Assembly (NCBI RefSeq): GCF_000379625.1 | Contig: NZ_KB903225.1 | Location: 33,291-97,290 of the forward strand | Source of the DNA: Actinomycetospora chiangmaiensis DSM 45062 | GTDB lineage: Bacteria; Actinomycetota; Actinomycetes; Mycobacteriales; Pseudonocardiaceae | Reading direction: 5' to 3' | Length of the DNA stretch: 64,000 nucleotides | In this document: piece by piece, positions 17,006-24,817 of the stretch | How the letters are laid out: each line of letters starts with the position of its first letter | Position numbering within the stretch: position 1 is the first letter of the stretch | The notes under the pieces: generated by a model | The model's database searches: none | Told to the model about the DNA's origin: nothing | What the model saw: only the letters and a program-made list of their open reading frames with translations | Made by a program: the position numbers and the translations under genes

Positions 17006-17929
17006 GTGCAGCTCCATCAGCTCGAATACCTGGTCGCCGTCGCGGACGAGGGCGGCTTCACCCGCGCCGCGGACCGGCTGCGGGTCGCCCAGCCCGGCGT
17101 GAGTGCCCAGGTCCGGAAGCTGGAGCGGGAACTGGGCCACGAGCTGCTCGACCGGTCGGGGCACCGCGTCCGACCGACGGCCGTCGGCGTCGAGGTCGTG
17201 GCGGCCGCGCGGGCCGCCCTCGACCCCGTCGCCGGAGTGCGGCGCGTCGTGGCCGACCTCGACGGGCTGCTGCGGGGCGAGGCCCGCGTCGGGATGGTGA
17301 CCAGCGGCCCGTTCCTCGACGTCCCCGGCGTGCTCGCCGACTTCGCCGCCGCCCACCCGCAGGTCCGGTGCTCGCTGGTCGAGGCCGGGTCGACGCGCCT
17401 GGTGTCGCTCCTGCGGGAGGGCCGCCTCGACGTCGCCCTGATCGGGGCCGGCGGAGGGGCCGGCGGAGGGGCCGGCGATCGCGTCGCCGACGACCTCGTC
17501 GTCGACACGGTCACCGAGGAGACGCTCGTCGTCGCGGTCCCGCCGGGCGACCCCCTCGCGGCGGCCTCGGCGGTGAGCCCGTCCGACCTCGCGGACCGCG
17601 ACGTGGTCGCCCCGACCGAGGGCAACGCGCTGCGGGAGGCGTTCGACCGGGCGTGCGCGACGGTCGCCGTCCGCGTGACCTGCACGGCCAGCGACCCCAC
17701 CGTCCTCGCCCGCCTCGCCGCCCGCGGTCTCGGCGTCGCGATCCTCCCCGCCTCGCTGTCGGCGCTGCGCCGCGAGGACCTGGTGGCGGTGCCCCTCGAC
17801 ACGCCCGAGGTCCGCGCCCGCCTGGTGCTCGCCCGATCGCGCGGGGCGACGAGCCCCGCGGCGGCCGCCCTCACCCGGGCGCTGCTCGCCGCGCGCCCGG
17901 GACTCCCGCCAGGGCCCCTCGACCCCTGA
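17006..17929 (+). CDS. LysR-family transcriptional regulator
   Basis: A 307-residue regulator. The winged HTH spans residues about 1-60 (LHQLEYLVAVADEGGFTRAA...AQPGVSAQVRKLERELG), followed by the periplasmic-binding-like effector domain. GTG 17006 is chosen because LysR proteins start just before this QLxYLV strand. A 12-nt tandem repeat near 17449-17475 makes a GAGGGAGGGAG loop in the effector domain that is probably variable in length. Divergent from the alpha/beta hydrolase gene, its probable target. Confidence 0.88.
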   Translation: MQLHQLEYLVAVADEGGFTRAADRLRVAQPGVSAQVRKLERELGHELLDRSGHRVRPTAVGVEVVAAARAALDPVAGVRRVVADLDGLLRGEARVGMVTSGPFLDVPGVLADFAAAHPQVRCSLVEAGSTRLVSLLREGRLDVALIGAGGGAGGGAGDRVADDLVVDTVTEETLVVAVPPGDPLAAASAVSPSDLADRDVVAPTEGNALREAFDRACATVAVRVTCTASDPTVLARLAARGLGVAILPASLSALRREDLVAVPLDTPEVRARLVLARSRGATSPAAAALTRALLAARPGLPPGPLDP

Positions 17930-17990
17930 CGGACCCCCGCGCCGAGCGCGACGATGGCCGGGCCGAGTCCCCACGAGGAGCAGGAGCACC

Positions 17991-18401
17991 ATGCCGACGA
18001 CGCTCACGCCCGACGAGATGAAGGATCGGGTGCGCGCCCACTTCGAGGACTTCGTCAACCGGAGGCGGGCCGCGGTGATCCGTCAGAACATGACGGCCGA
18101 CTTCCACGACCACGACGGGCCCGGCGGTCTCCCCACCGATGCCGACGGCGACGAGGCCATGATGATCCGGATGTACGAGGCCATGCCCGATCTCACGGTC
18201 AGCGTCGAGGACCTGATCGCCGAGGGCGACAAGGTCGTGTGCCGCAACATCTGGCGCTTCACCGACCCGGCCGGCGGGACGCCACGCTCCTTCCAGGGCT
18301 TCGTCCTCTGGCGCTTCGAGGGCGACCGGATCGCCGAACGCTGGGCCACCGTGACCCCGCCGCAGGACACGTCCAGCTGGTCACCCGCCCGGCAGGCCTG
18401 A
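17991..18401 (+). CDS. SnoaL-like / ester cyclase-fold protein
   Basis: A 136-residue protein of the NTF2 fold. VRAHFEDFVNRR...IRQNMTADFHDHDGPGG and VSVEDLIAEGDKVVCRNIWRFT follow the polyketide-cyclase-like SnoaL pattern. Many such proteins are small hydrolases or isomerases of unknown substrate. GAGGAGCAGGAG lies just before ATG 17991. No polyketide genes are nearby, so an antibiotic role is unlikely. Confidence 0.75.
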   Translation: MPTTLTPDEMKDRVRAHFEDFVNRRRAAVIRQNMTADFHDHDGPGGLPTDADGDEAMMIRMYEAMPDLTVSVEDLIAEGDKVVCRNIWRFTDPAGGTPRSFQGFVLWRFEGDRIAERWATVTPPQDTSSWSPARQA

Positions 18402-18405
18402 CGGA

Positions 18406-19293
18406 TCAGGGCTCGAGCAGCTCCAGGTCCTCGAGCAGCGACGGGTGGGCCGGCTCCCAACCGAGCGCCGCGCGGGTGTGGGCGCTGGAGGCGGGCTGGT
18501 CCATGGCGAAGATCGGCCCGAACGGACCGAAGTCCTCCGTCGGGACGGCCCGGACCGGCAGCCCGAGGCGGCGCCCGATCACCGCCGCGATGTCGCGGAC
18601 GGCGTCGCCCTCGTCGGCGACCGCGTGCCACACGGTGCCCGCCGGCGCCTGCTCGAGGGCGAGCCGGAACAGCACGGCCGCGTCGCGCGCGTGCACGGCG
18701 GGCCAGCGCTGGTCGCCGTCCCCGGGGTAGCCGGCGACACCGGTGCGGCGGGCCTGGTCGGTCAGCAGCCCCGCGAAGCCGCCCTTCCCCTCGTCGTGCG
18801 CCGTGCGCGGGATGCGCACGGCCGAGGTGCGCACGCCCCGGTCGGCCAGCGCCAGCAGCGCGGTCACCGACCGGGCGCGGCCGGCCACCGGACCCTCCAT
18901 CGGCAACGGGTCGTCCTCGGTGGACGCGCGGCCGGGCACCCACGGCGTGCCCGAGACGACGACCATCGGCCGGCCGCTGGCCACGAGCGCCTGCCCCAGG
19001 GCGTCCGTCGCGGCGGCCTCCTCCGCGATGGACCGGTCGAGGGCCGCGGCGTCGGAGGTCTCGCTGCCGTGGTCGAAGGCCAGGGAGATCACGCCGTCGG
19101 CCGCGGCCGCGCCCTTGCGCAGCACGTCGAGGTCGGCGAGCCCACCCCGCAGCACGTCCGCGCCCGCCGCCGTGAGGGCCTGCACGGAGCGGTCCGTACG
19201 GGCGAGCCCGAGGACGGTGTGGCCGGCGTCGAGCAGCTCGGCGACGACCGCCGAGCCGATGGTCCCGGTGCCGCCGGTGACGAACACGTGCAT
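18406..19293 (-). CDS. NAD(P)-binding epimerase-like protein under TetR control
   Basis: A 295-residue extended short-chain dehydrogenase. It starts MHVFVTGGTGTIGSAVV with the Rossmann GGxGxxG loop and later has AVHARDAAVLFRLALE and the family-typical end RAALGWEPAHPSLLEDLE. A classical YxxxK is not evident; the corresponding region lacks the Tyr, as in atypical NmrA/epimerase-like members. It is divergent from a TetR gene with two matched operators in the gap, so it is the probable target. Confidence 0.8.
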   Translation of the reverse strand: MHVFVTGGTGTIGSAVVAELLDAGHTVLGLARTDRSVQALTAAGADVLRGGLADLDVLRKGAAAADGVISLAFDHGSETSDAAALDRSIAEEAAATDALGQALVASGRPMVVVSGTPWVPGRASTEDDPLPMEGPVAGRARSVTALLALADRGVRTSAVRIPRTAHDEGKGGFAGLLTDQARRTGVAGYPGDGDQRWPAVHARDAAVLFRLALEQAPAGTVWHAVADEGDAVRDIAAVIGRRLGLPVRAVPTEDFGPFGPIFAMDQPASSAHTRAALGWEPAHPSLLEDLELLEP

Positions 19294-19309
19294 GTCGAAC
19301 TCCTCTGTC

Positions 19310-19328
19310 GATGAGACCGTGTCTCATC
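19310..19328. promoter_or_regulatory. TetR-type operator 1
   Basis: GATGAGAC-CGT-GTCTCATC is a perfect 8-3-8 palindrome. It lies 17 bases upstream of the epimerase-like gene start and is nearly identical to the second site 32 bp away. Confidence 0.85.
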
Positions 19329-19341
19329 ACCGTAGCACCGT

Positions 19342-19360
19342 GACGAGACTCTGTCTCATC
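19342..19360. promoter_or_regulatory. TetR-type operator 2
   Basis: GACGAGAC-TCT-GTCTCATC, one mismatch from operator 1. It ends just before the -10-like TACGCT of the TetR gene, so repressor binding should block its own promoter. Confidence 0.85.
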
Positions 19361-19362
19361 GC

Positions 19363-19368
19363 TACGCT
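19363..19368 (+). promoter_or_regulatory. -10 element of a probable leaderless tetR promoter
   Basis: TACGCT is followed by exactly six bases and then the GTG at 19375, the spacing expected when transcription starts at the first codon. No ribosome-binding site precedes the GTG. Confidence 0.5.
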
Positions 19369-19374
19369 CACCTC

Positions 19375-19944
19375 GTGGCGCGATGGGAACCGGACGCCCG
19401 CATGCGGCTCGTGCGTGCGGCGATCGACCTGTACGCCGAGCAGGGCTACGAGACGACGACGGTGACCCAGGTGGCCGAGCGGGCGGGCCTGACGAAGGCC
19501 ACGTTCTTCCGCCACTTCCCCGACAAGCGGGAACCGCTCTTCGCCGGCCAGGCCGAGCACGGCGCCCTGCTCGCCGCCGGCGCCGCGCAGGCCGCCGCCG
19601 ACGCGACGCCGCTCGAGGTGGTGGCGGCCGCCCTCGACCACGCCACGGCCGCCTTCACCCCGGAGCAGCGGGAGTTCGCACCGCGCCTGCGCGACGTCGT
19701 CGCGGCCCACGACGAGCTCCGCGAACGCGCCGCCTTCAAGCGCGCACACCTCACCGACGTGCTCACGACGACCCTGCGCGAGCGCGGCGTGGACGAGGCG
19801 ACGGCGGCGGTCGCCGCCGAGCTCGGCGTCGAGGCGTTCCACCGGGCCTTCGAGCACTGGTCGGACGGCGACGGCGCGTCCTACGGGGAGCTCGCCCGCC
19901 ACGAGCTGCACGCGCTGCACGCGGCCGCCACGTCGCTGCGCTGA
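19375..19944 (+). CDS. TetR-family regulator
   Basis: A 189-residue regulator. The N-terminal HTH is DLYAEQGYETTTVTQVAERAGLTKATFFRHFPDKREPLF. The C-terminal ligand domain is all-helical and unassigned. Two near-identical palindromic operators lie between it and the divergent epimerase-like gene, which indicates autoregulation and control of that gene. GTG 19375 appears to be leaderless. Confidence 0.88.
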   Translation: MARWEPDARMRLVRAAIDLYAEQGYETTTVTQVAERAGLTKATFFRHFPDKREPLFAGQAEHGALLAAGAAQAAADATPLEVVAAALDHATAAFTPEQREFAPRLRDVVAAHDELRERAAFKRAHLTDVLTTTLRERGVDEATAAVAAELGVEAFHRAFEHWSDGDGASYGELARHELHALHAAATSLR

Positions 19945-19946
19945 TC

Positions 19947-20189
19947 TCAGAGCGGACGCCACTCCCGCACCACGCACGACCGCTCCTGCCGGCCCGCCAC
20001 CTCGAGACTCCCCGGCCGGGCCGGGTGCCGCTCGTAGAGCCACACCCGCCAGCCCCGCTCCCGCAGGTCGTCCGCGAGCAGCTCGAGCGCCTCCCGGTCG
20101 TCCCCCTCGGCGGTCCGGAGCTCGTTGCGCACCGGCGCGTCGAGCGTCCCGCGGAACAGTCGGGCGTGAAGGTGCCAGCGCGGGCTCAT
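19947..20189 (-). CDS. small uncharacterised protein
   Basis: An 80-residue soluble protein (84 if it starts at 20201), MSPRWHLHARLFRGTLDAP... with EALELLADDLRERGWRVWLYERHP in the middle. I do not recognise a family. It is compact, lacks Cys and membrane segments, and is divergent from a small HTH gene with two TGGTGCAC-type sites between them, so it may be regulated by that protein. Start at ATG 20189 leaves the palindrome outside the coding region; the upstream alternative would put the palindrome over its first codons. Confidence 0.6.
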   Translation of the reverse strand: MSPRWHLHARLFRGTLDAPVRNELRTAEGDDREALELLADDLRERGWRVWLYERHPARPGSLEVAGRQERSCVVREWRPL

Positions 20190-20193
20190 ACTG

Positions 20194-20211
20194 TGCACCA
20201 TACCTGGTGCA
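20194..20211. promoter_or_regulatory. TGCACCA-N4-TGGTGCA palindrome
   Basis: A perfect 7-4-7 inverted repeat immediately upstream of the small minus-strand gene. Half of it (CTGGTGCAC) is repeated in direct orientation at 20239. Confidence 0.7.
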
Positions 20212-20228
20212 CAGGCATTCCGGCGTCA

Positions 20229-20246
20229 TGCACTACAACTGGTGCA
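20229..20246. promoter_or_regulatory. second TGCAC-N6-TGGTGCA site
   Basis: A related inverted repeat, 35 bp from the first, 16 bp before the GTG of the small HTH gene. The pair of sites suggests cooperative binding by the HTH protein itself. Confidence 0.6.
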
Positions 20247-20261
20247 CGTCACGGTGCTGTG

Positions 20262-20474
20262 GTGGACCCGAGGGAAGTGCGCGCGCGTCTCGACGCCGCC
20301 CTCCGGGAACGCGAGGCCGCCCGCAAGGCCGCCGACGCCGCCGAGGCCGAGTTCCGCGAGGCGATGCGCCAGGCCCTGGCCGCCGGGGTCACCGTCACCG
20401 AGGTCGCCGAGCTCACCGGCTACCACCGCAACAGCGTGCGCCGGATCGTCGACAGCACCGACGAACAGGAATGA
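20262..20474 (+). CDS. small helix-turn-helix protein
   Basis: A 70-residue protein. Residues about 1-38 are an amphipathic charged helix (RARLDAALREREAARKAADAAE), probably a coiled coil, and residues about 40-65 are an HTH, GVTVTEVAELTGYHRNSVRRIV, similar to the DNA-binding part of MerR/resolvase-type HTHs. It is likely a dimeric DNA-binding protein. In-frame GTGs at 20259 and 20262 are both possible. Its own upstream region holds the paired TGGTGCAC sites, which suggests autoregulation. No toxin homology is seen in the divergent partner. Confidence 0.65.
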   Translation: MDPREVRARLDAALREREAARKAADAAEAEFREAMRQALAAGVTVTEVAELTGYHRNSVRRIVDSTDEQE

Positions 20475-20560
20475 CCCGCCGGTCAGCCGTGGCCCACGGC
20501 TGCCACCGGACGTCAGCCGTGTGCCACCGCTGACATCACGGCCGCCTTCACACCGGCACC

Positions 20561-20578
20561 GACCCGTCGTCGGGAAGG
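20561..20578. repeat. dispersed 14-19 bp word, copy 4 (intergenic)
   Basis: GACCCGTCGTCGGGAAGG lies ten bases before the DUF3817 start, where its GGGAAGG may double as a ribosome-binding site. Confidence 0.85.
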
Positions 20579-20588
20579 ATGCGCACCC

Positions 20589-20897
20589 GTGACCCGCACG
20601 ATCGCGCCCCTGGCCACCCTGTTCCGCGCCGTCGCGATCGCCGAGGCGTGCTCGTGGACGGGCCTGCTGATCGGGATGGTGTTCAAGTACCTCGTCGTGT
20701 TCGACGACATCGGCGTGAAGATCTTCGGGCCGATCCACGGGGTGCTGTTCATCGGCTACGTCGTGACCACGCTGCTCGCCGCCCGCACGTTCCGCTGGCG
20801 GTGGAGCACGACGATCATCGGGCTCCTGGCGAGCATCCCGCCCCTGACGACGCTGTGGTTCGAACGCTCCGCGTATCGGCGGGGCCTCCTCGCGTAG
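20589..20897 (+). CDS. DUF3817 membrane protein
   Basis: A 102-residue integral membrane protein with three helices (ATLFRAVAIAEACSWTGLL, GPIHGVLFIGYVVTTLLAA, TTIIGLLASIPPLTTLW). The FRxVAxxEAxSW and PIHGxLF motifs define DUF3817, a family of unknown role widespread in actinobacteria. GTG 20589 follows AAGGATG by about eight bases; part of this Shine-Dalgarno comes from a copy of the dispersed word. Confidence 0.85.
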   Translation: MTRTIAPLATLFRAVAIAEACSWTGLLIGMVFKYLVVFDDIGVKIFGPIHGVLFIGYVVTTLLAARTFRWRWSTTIIGLLASIPPLTTLWFERSAYRRGLLA

Positions 20898-20939
20898 TCC
20901 GACCGAGGGACGGTGCGCGGCGGGATCTCGCCGTGTTGA

Positions 20940-23900
20940 ATGTGGAACGTGACGACCGCGCGCCTCCCGGAGCGTCGCCTCGTCCACGTCCTCTTCGTCG
21001 ACCTCGTCGGCTTCACGAGTCTCGTCGAGGAGCTCGACGCCGAGGACGTCGCACTGCTGCAGGAGCACTACTTCGCGCAGGTCGCGCGGCTGGTGGCCGC
21101 GGCGGGCGGGCAGGTCGAGAAGTACATCGGCGACGCCGTGCTGGCCACGTTCGGCCTGCCGGTCCTCGGTCCCGACGACGGGGTGGGGGCGGTCCGCGCC
21201 GGTCTCGCGATCATCGACTCGCTCGCCGGCGTCGAGACCGACCTCGGCCTGCCGGCCGGCACGCTCGCCGCGCGGGTGGGGGTGCACACCGGCGAGGTGG
21301 TGGTCACCTGGGCGGCGGACGGGTCCTGGCGGCTCTCCGGCGACGTCGTCAACACCGCCGCCCGGCTGCAGGCGGCGGCGGAGCCGGGCACCGTCGTCGT
21401 CGGGCCGGAGACCGCGCTCGCGGTCGGGACGGTCGTGGCGCTCGACCCGCTGGGTGAGGTCGCGCTGAAGGGCAAGGCCGAGCGGGTGGCCGCCTACCGG
21501 GTGGCCGGCCGGCGGGTCGTGGCCCCGCGCGACCGGGACCGGCTCCGCGGCCGCGACGCCGACCTCGCCCGGCTGCGGGCCGCCCACCGCGCCGCCCGGG
21601 GCGCGGAACGGCTGACCGTGCTCGCCCCGCCCGGCGTGGGGCGCACCCGGCTCGTCGAGGAGTTCCGCGACCGGACGGACGGCCCGGTGTGGCTCGTGCG
21701 CGTGGGGCGCGACGAGCCGGTGTACGCCCCGGTCGCGGCGCTGTTGCGCGCCGCGAAGGTGGTCGGGGCGGACCTCGCCGACCGCCTCGCACGCCACGGC
21801 CACACCGGCCCCCGCGCCGCGGTGTCCGCCCGGCACACGGCGGCCCTGCTCGCCGGGGAGCCGCTCGACGGGGACCCTCGGGAGCTGTGGGCCTCGTGGA
21901 CGGCCGTCCTCGACGCGCACGGCGACCCCGGCGGCCCGACCCCGGTGTGGGTGCTCGACGACGTCCACCTCGCCGGCCCCGACCTGCACGCCTTCCTCGA
22001 CCACGCCACGGCCGCCCCCCACCGCGCGACCCGGCTCGTCGTCACCACCGCCCGCCCCGGCAGCGAGGTCCCCGCCGGTGAGGTGCTGGTGCTCGACCCG
22101 CTGCCGGACGAGGAGATCACCGCGCTGGTCGCCGACCGCGCCCCCGACCTCGCCGCGCCCGTCGTCGAGCAGGTGCGGCGCGCGGCCGGCGGCAACCCGT
22201 TGTTCGTCGTGGAACTGCTGCGCGCCTGGGAGCAGACCGGGGTGTCGGGCGAGGCGGTGGTGCCGAGCACGGTCCGGGCGATCTACCTCGGCCAGCTCGA
22301 CGCCCTGCCGTCGCCGTCACGGACGCTGCTCGGGCAGGGCTCGGTCGCGGGGCGCACGCTGCCCGCCTCCGCCCTGCCCGACCTCGGCGTGACCGAGCCC
22401 GACGTCCCGCTCGCCGAACTGACCGGGACCGGGCTGCTGACCGGCCCCCACGCGGGCGTCATGGACCCGTCGTCGTACACCTACCGGCACCGCCTGCTGC
22501 GGGACACGGCCTACGCGACGCTGCCCCGCGCGCGCCGCGCCGAGCTGCACGAGCGGTTCGCGCGCTGGCTGGACCGCCGCGGGGGCCGCGTCGAGCTCGT
22601 CGGCCGCCACCTGGCCGACGCCTACGCCGAGGCGCCCGCGCTCGGGAGCCGGCTGGACCGGTTCGCGCTCGCTGGTCGTGCCGCCACGGCGCTGACGGCG
22701 GCCGGCGAGGCCGCGCTGGCGACCGAGCCGCTGCACGCGGCGCAGCTGTTCGCCCGGGCGTACGACCTGGGCACGGCCGCCGACCCCCGCCCGTCGGAGG
22801 AGCAGGCCCGACGCCGGCTGCATCGGGCGGAGGCGCTGCGCCGCGGCGGTCGGCTGCCCGAGGCGATGACGGCCTTCGCCACCGTCACCGCGACCGCGGC
22901 GCCGGGCACGCACGCCACCCGGGCGGCCGCCGCGCTCGGCTACGAGGACGCGCTCTTCGACAGCCGCCTCCCCCGCGCCGCGTGGGGCGCCCGGGCGTTC
23001 GACCTGCTCGAGGAGGCCCTCGCCCTCACCCCGAGCGGCGAGGCGGGGCTGCGGGCCCGGCTGCTCGCCGCGTCCGCCCGTGCCCACGGCTACGGCGGCG
23101 ACGTCCCGACGGCGGGTGCCCTCGGCGACGAGGCCGTCGCGCTCGCCCGCCGCGCCGACGACCCGGGCGCCCTCGCCTACGCCCTCCTCGCCCGGCGACC
23201 CACCCTCGCCGCCCCGGCCGCCCTGCAGGCCCGGCTGGCCTCCGACTCCGAGCTGCTCCGGGCCGCCCGCGCGGCCGGCGACGGCGAGCGCGAGTTCGAG
23301 GCGCTGCGCCTGCGCATGGTGGACCTGCTCGAACTCGGCGCGACGACGGAGGCGGTCGAGCTGGTCGAGGAGGCGTCCGCGCTCGCGGTACGGCTCGGGC
23401 GCCCGCTGTACCTCTGGTACCCCGCGATGTGGCGGGCGACGATGCTGCTCCACCACGGCGGGCTCGACGCCGCGGCCGAGGCGGTGGAGCACTTCCGCGT
23501 CGAGGGCGAGCGCTGGCACTACGGCGACGCCGGCCAGGTCCACTCCGTCCAGCTCCTGACCCTGCACACCGCTCTCGGCACCCCGGAACTGGCGCTGCCG
23601 ACGCTGCGCCGCGTCGCGGAGGTCGTCGGCGGGCGGACCTGGGCGCACGTGGCGGTCGCGGCCGCCCGCGCCGGCCGGGACGACGAGGCCGCGACCCTGC
23701 TGCGGTACCTGGCGGCGGACGACTTCACGGTCGCGGGGGACGACGGCGCCAGCGCCTTCGTGCTGGCGGAGTGCGCCGAGGTCGCCGCGCGGCTCGGGGA
23801 CGCCGCCGCGGGCGCGACGCTGGTCCGGCGGCTCGCGCCGTGGGCCGGGCTGGTCGTGGTCGTCGGGTCGGGGGCGCTGTGTCTGGGCGCGGTCGACCAC

Positions 23901-24047
23901 TTCCGCGGCCTCGCCGCCCGGGCCGCGGGGCACGACGCCGAGCCGCTGTTCCGCGCCGCCGTCGCCCTCGACGAGTCCTCCGGCGCCGTGCGCGCCGCGG
24001 ACGCGACCCGCACCGAGCTCCGTCAGGAAGGACGTCCCGCATGCTGA
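20940..24047 (+). CDS. class III nucleotidyl cyclase - ATPase - TPR regulator
   Basis: A 1035-residue signalling protein. Residues about 10-190 are a class III cyclase catalytic domain with both metal Asps (LFVDLVGFTSLVEE, KYIGDAVLATFG) and the NTAARLQ Asn/Arg pair, so cAMP or cGMP synthesis is plausible. Residues about 200-560 are a STAND/AAA-type ATPase; the P-loop reads APPGVGRTRLVEE with Arg in place of the invariant Lys, and the Walker B is VWVLDDVH. The remainder is TPR-like helices ending near 1030. ATG 20940 is assumed. Its stop overlaps the next gene's ATG. The nearby Crp gene could respond to its product. Confidence 0.85.
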   Translation: MWNVTTARLPERRLVHVLFVDLVGFTSLVEELDAEDVALLQEHYFAQVARLVAAAGGQVEKYIGDAVLATFGLPVLGPDDGVGAVRAGLAIIDSLAGVETDLGLPAGTLAARVGVHTGEVVVTWAADGSWRLSGDVVNTAARLQAAAEPGTVVVGPETALAVGTVVALDPLGEVALKGKAERVAAYRVAGRRVVAPRDRDRLRGRDADLARLRAAHRAARGAERLTVLAPPGVGRTRLVEEFRDRTDGPVWLVRVGRDEPVYAPVAALLRAAKVVGADLADRLARHGHTGPRAAVSARHTAALLAGEPLDGDPRELWASWTAVLDAHGDPGGPTPVWVLDDVHLAGPDLHAFLDHATAAPHRATRLVVTTARPGSEVPAGEVLVLDPLPDEEITALVADRAPDLAAPVVEQVRRAAGGNPLFVVELLRAWEQTGVSGEAVVPSTVRAIYLGQLDALPSPSRTLLGQGSVAGRTLPASALPDLGVTEPDVPLAELTGTGLLTGPHAGVMDPSSYTYRHRLLRDTAYATLPRARRAELHERFARWLDRRGGRVELVGRHLADAYAEAPALGSRLDRFALAGRAATALTAAGEAALATEPLHAAQLFARAYDLGTAADPRPSEEQARRRLHRAEALRRGGRLPEAMTAFATVTATAAPGTHATRAAAALGYEDALFDSRLPRAAWGARAFDLLEEALALTPSGEAGLRARLLAASARAHGYGGDVPTAGALGDEAVALARRADDPGALAYALLARRPTLAAPAALQARLASDSELLRAARAAGDGEREFEALRLRMVDLLELGATTEAVELVEEASALAVRLGRPLYLWYPAMWRATMLLHHGGLDAAAEAVEHFRVEGERWHYGDAGQVHSVQLLTLHTALGTPELALPTLRRVAEVVGGRTWAHVAVAAARAGRDDEAATLLRYLAADDFTVAGDDGASAFVLAECAEVAARLGDAAAGATLVRRLAPWAGLVVVVGSGALCLGAVDHFRGLAARAAGHDAEPLFRAAVALDESSGAVRAADATRTELRQEGRPAC

Positions 24048-24760
24048 CCGCCGTGCAGGCCCGCGAGGCCGTCGCCCGCTGCTGGGGTGCCGTGCTCGAC
24101 GCCCTTCCCGACGACGCGTGGGAGCGGCCGACGCGGTGCGCCGGGTGGACGCTGCTGGACCTCGCCCGGCACGGGGCGTGGGGCACGTCCATGGAGGCGG
24201 ACGCGCTGCGGCGCTCACGGCTCGGGGAGCCGGGCAGCGGGCTCGGGGTCGAGCCGTCCGGTGACCGCGACGAGGTGCTGCCCGCACTGCGGTCCTCGGT
24301 CGCGGCGCTGGTGTCGGAGCTGGACCGGGCGGCCGAGCTCGGGGACACCGTGACGATCCCGTTCGGGGCGATCCCGGCGCCGTTCGCGCTCCAGGTCTTC
24401 ACGATGGAGGCCGGGGTGCACGCCGACGACGCGCTCAGCGCCCTCGGGACCGACGAGCCGTTCGGGGCCGACGTCGTGACCGCGACCGCCGTGGTGCTCT
24501 CGGCGGTGCTCCCGGCCCTGGCCGCGTCGGTCCCCGCGACGGGCACCGTGGTGGGGCTGACCGGGCCGACCGTGGACCTGCGGTTCGGGGTCGCCGACGG
24601 GGCGTGGCAGGCCGTGGACCTGCCGCCGACGGTGTCCGTGCGGGGGACGTCGGACACCGCGGTGCTCCGCTTCGCCCTCGGCCGGACGGGCGCGGACGAC
24701 CCGGCGGTCACGGTCGACGACGGCGCCCGGGCGTTCAAGACGTGGTTCCCGGGGCCGTGA
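24041..24760 (+). CDS. maleylpyruvate isomerase-family (mycothiol-dependent) protein
   Basis: A 239-residue protein of the DinB/MDMPI type. AREAVARCWGAVLDALPDDAWERPTRCAGWTLLDLARHGAW is the N-terminal four-helix metal-binding domain of mycothiol-dependent enzymes, and a C-terminal SCP2-like half follows. These proteins usually use mycothiol in isomerisation or detoxification, or remain uncharacterised. The ATG at 24041 overlaps the cyclase stop by 7 nt and follows AGGAAGGA, so the two are translationally coupled. Confidence 0.78.
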   Translation: MLTAVQAREAVARCWGAVLDALPDDAWERPTRCAGWTLLDLARHGAWGTSMEADALRRSRLGEPGSGLGVEPSGDRDEVLPALRSSVAALVSELDRAAELGDTVTIPFGAIPAPFALQVFTMEAGVHADDALSALGTDEPFGADVVTATAVVLSAVLPALAASVPATGTVVGLTGPTVDLRFGVADGAWQAVDLPPTVSVRGTSDTAVLRFALGRTGADDPAVTVDDGARAFKTWFPGP

Positions 24761-24775
24761 GGTGCGCTCCGCGCC

Positions 24776-24817
24776 CGTGAGTACTAATCCGTGCTGGAGC
24801 CCGGAAAAGTACTCACG
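24776..24817. terminator. bidirectional hairpin between convergent genes
   Basis: CGTGAGTACT (24776-24785) pairs perfectly with AGTACTCACG (24808-24817) across a 22-nt loop. The left arm overlaps the stop codon of the minus-strand gene that ends at 24784. No U-tract follows, as is common in actinobacterial terminators. Confidence 0.7.

Noticed and set aside
17991..18401. Polyketide cyclase suggesting a biosynthetic cluster
   Set aside because: SnoaL-like folds are common outside secondary metabolism and no PKS, NRPS or tailoring genes surround it.
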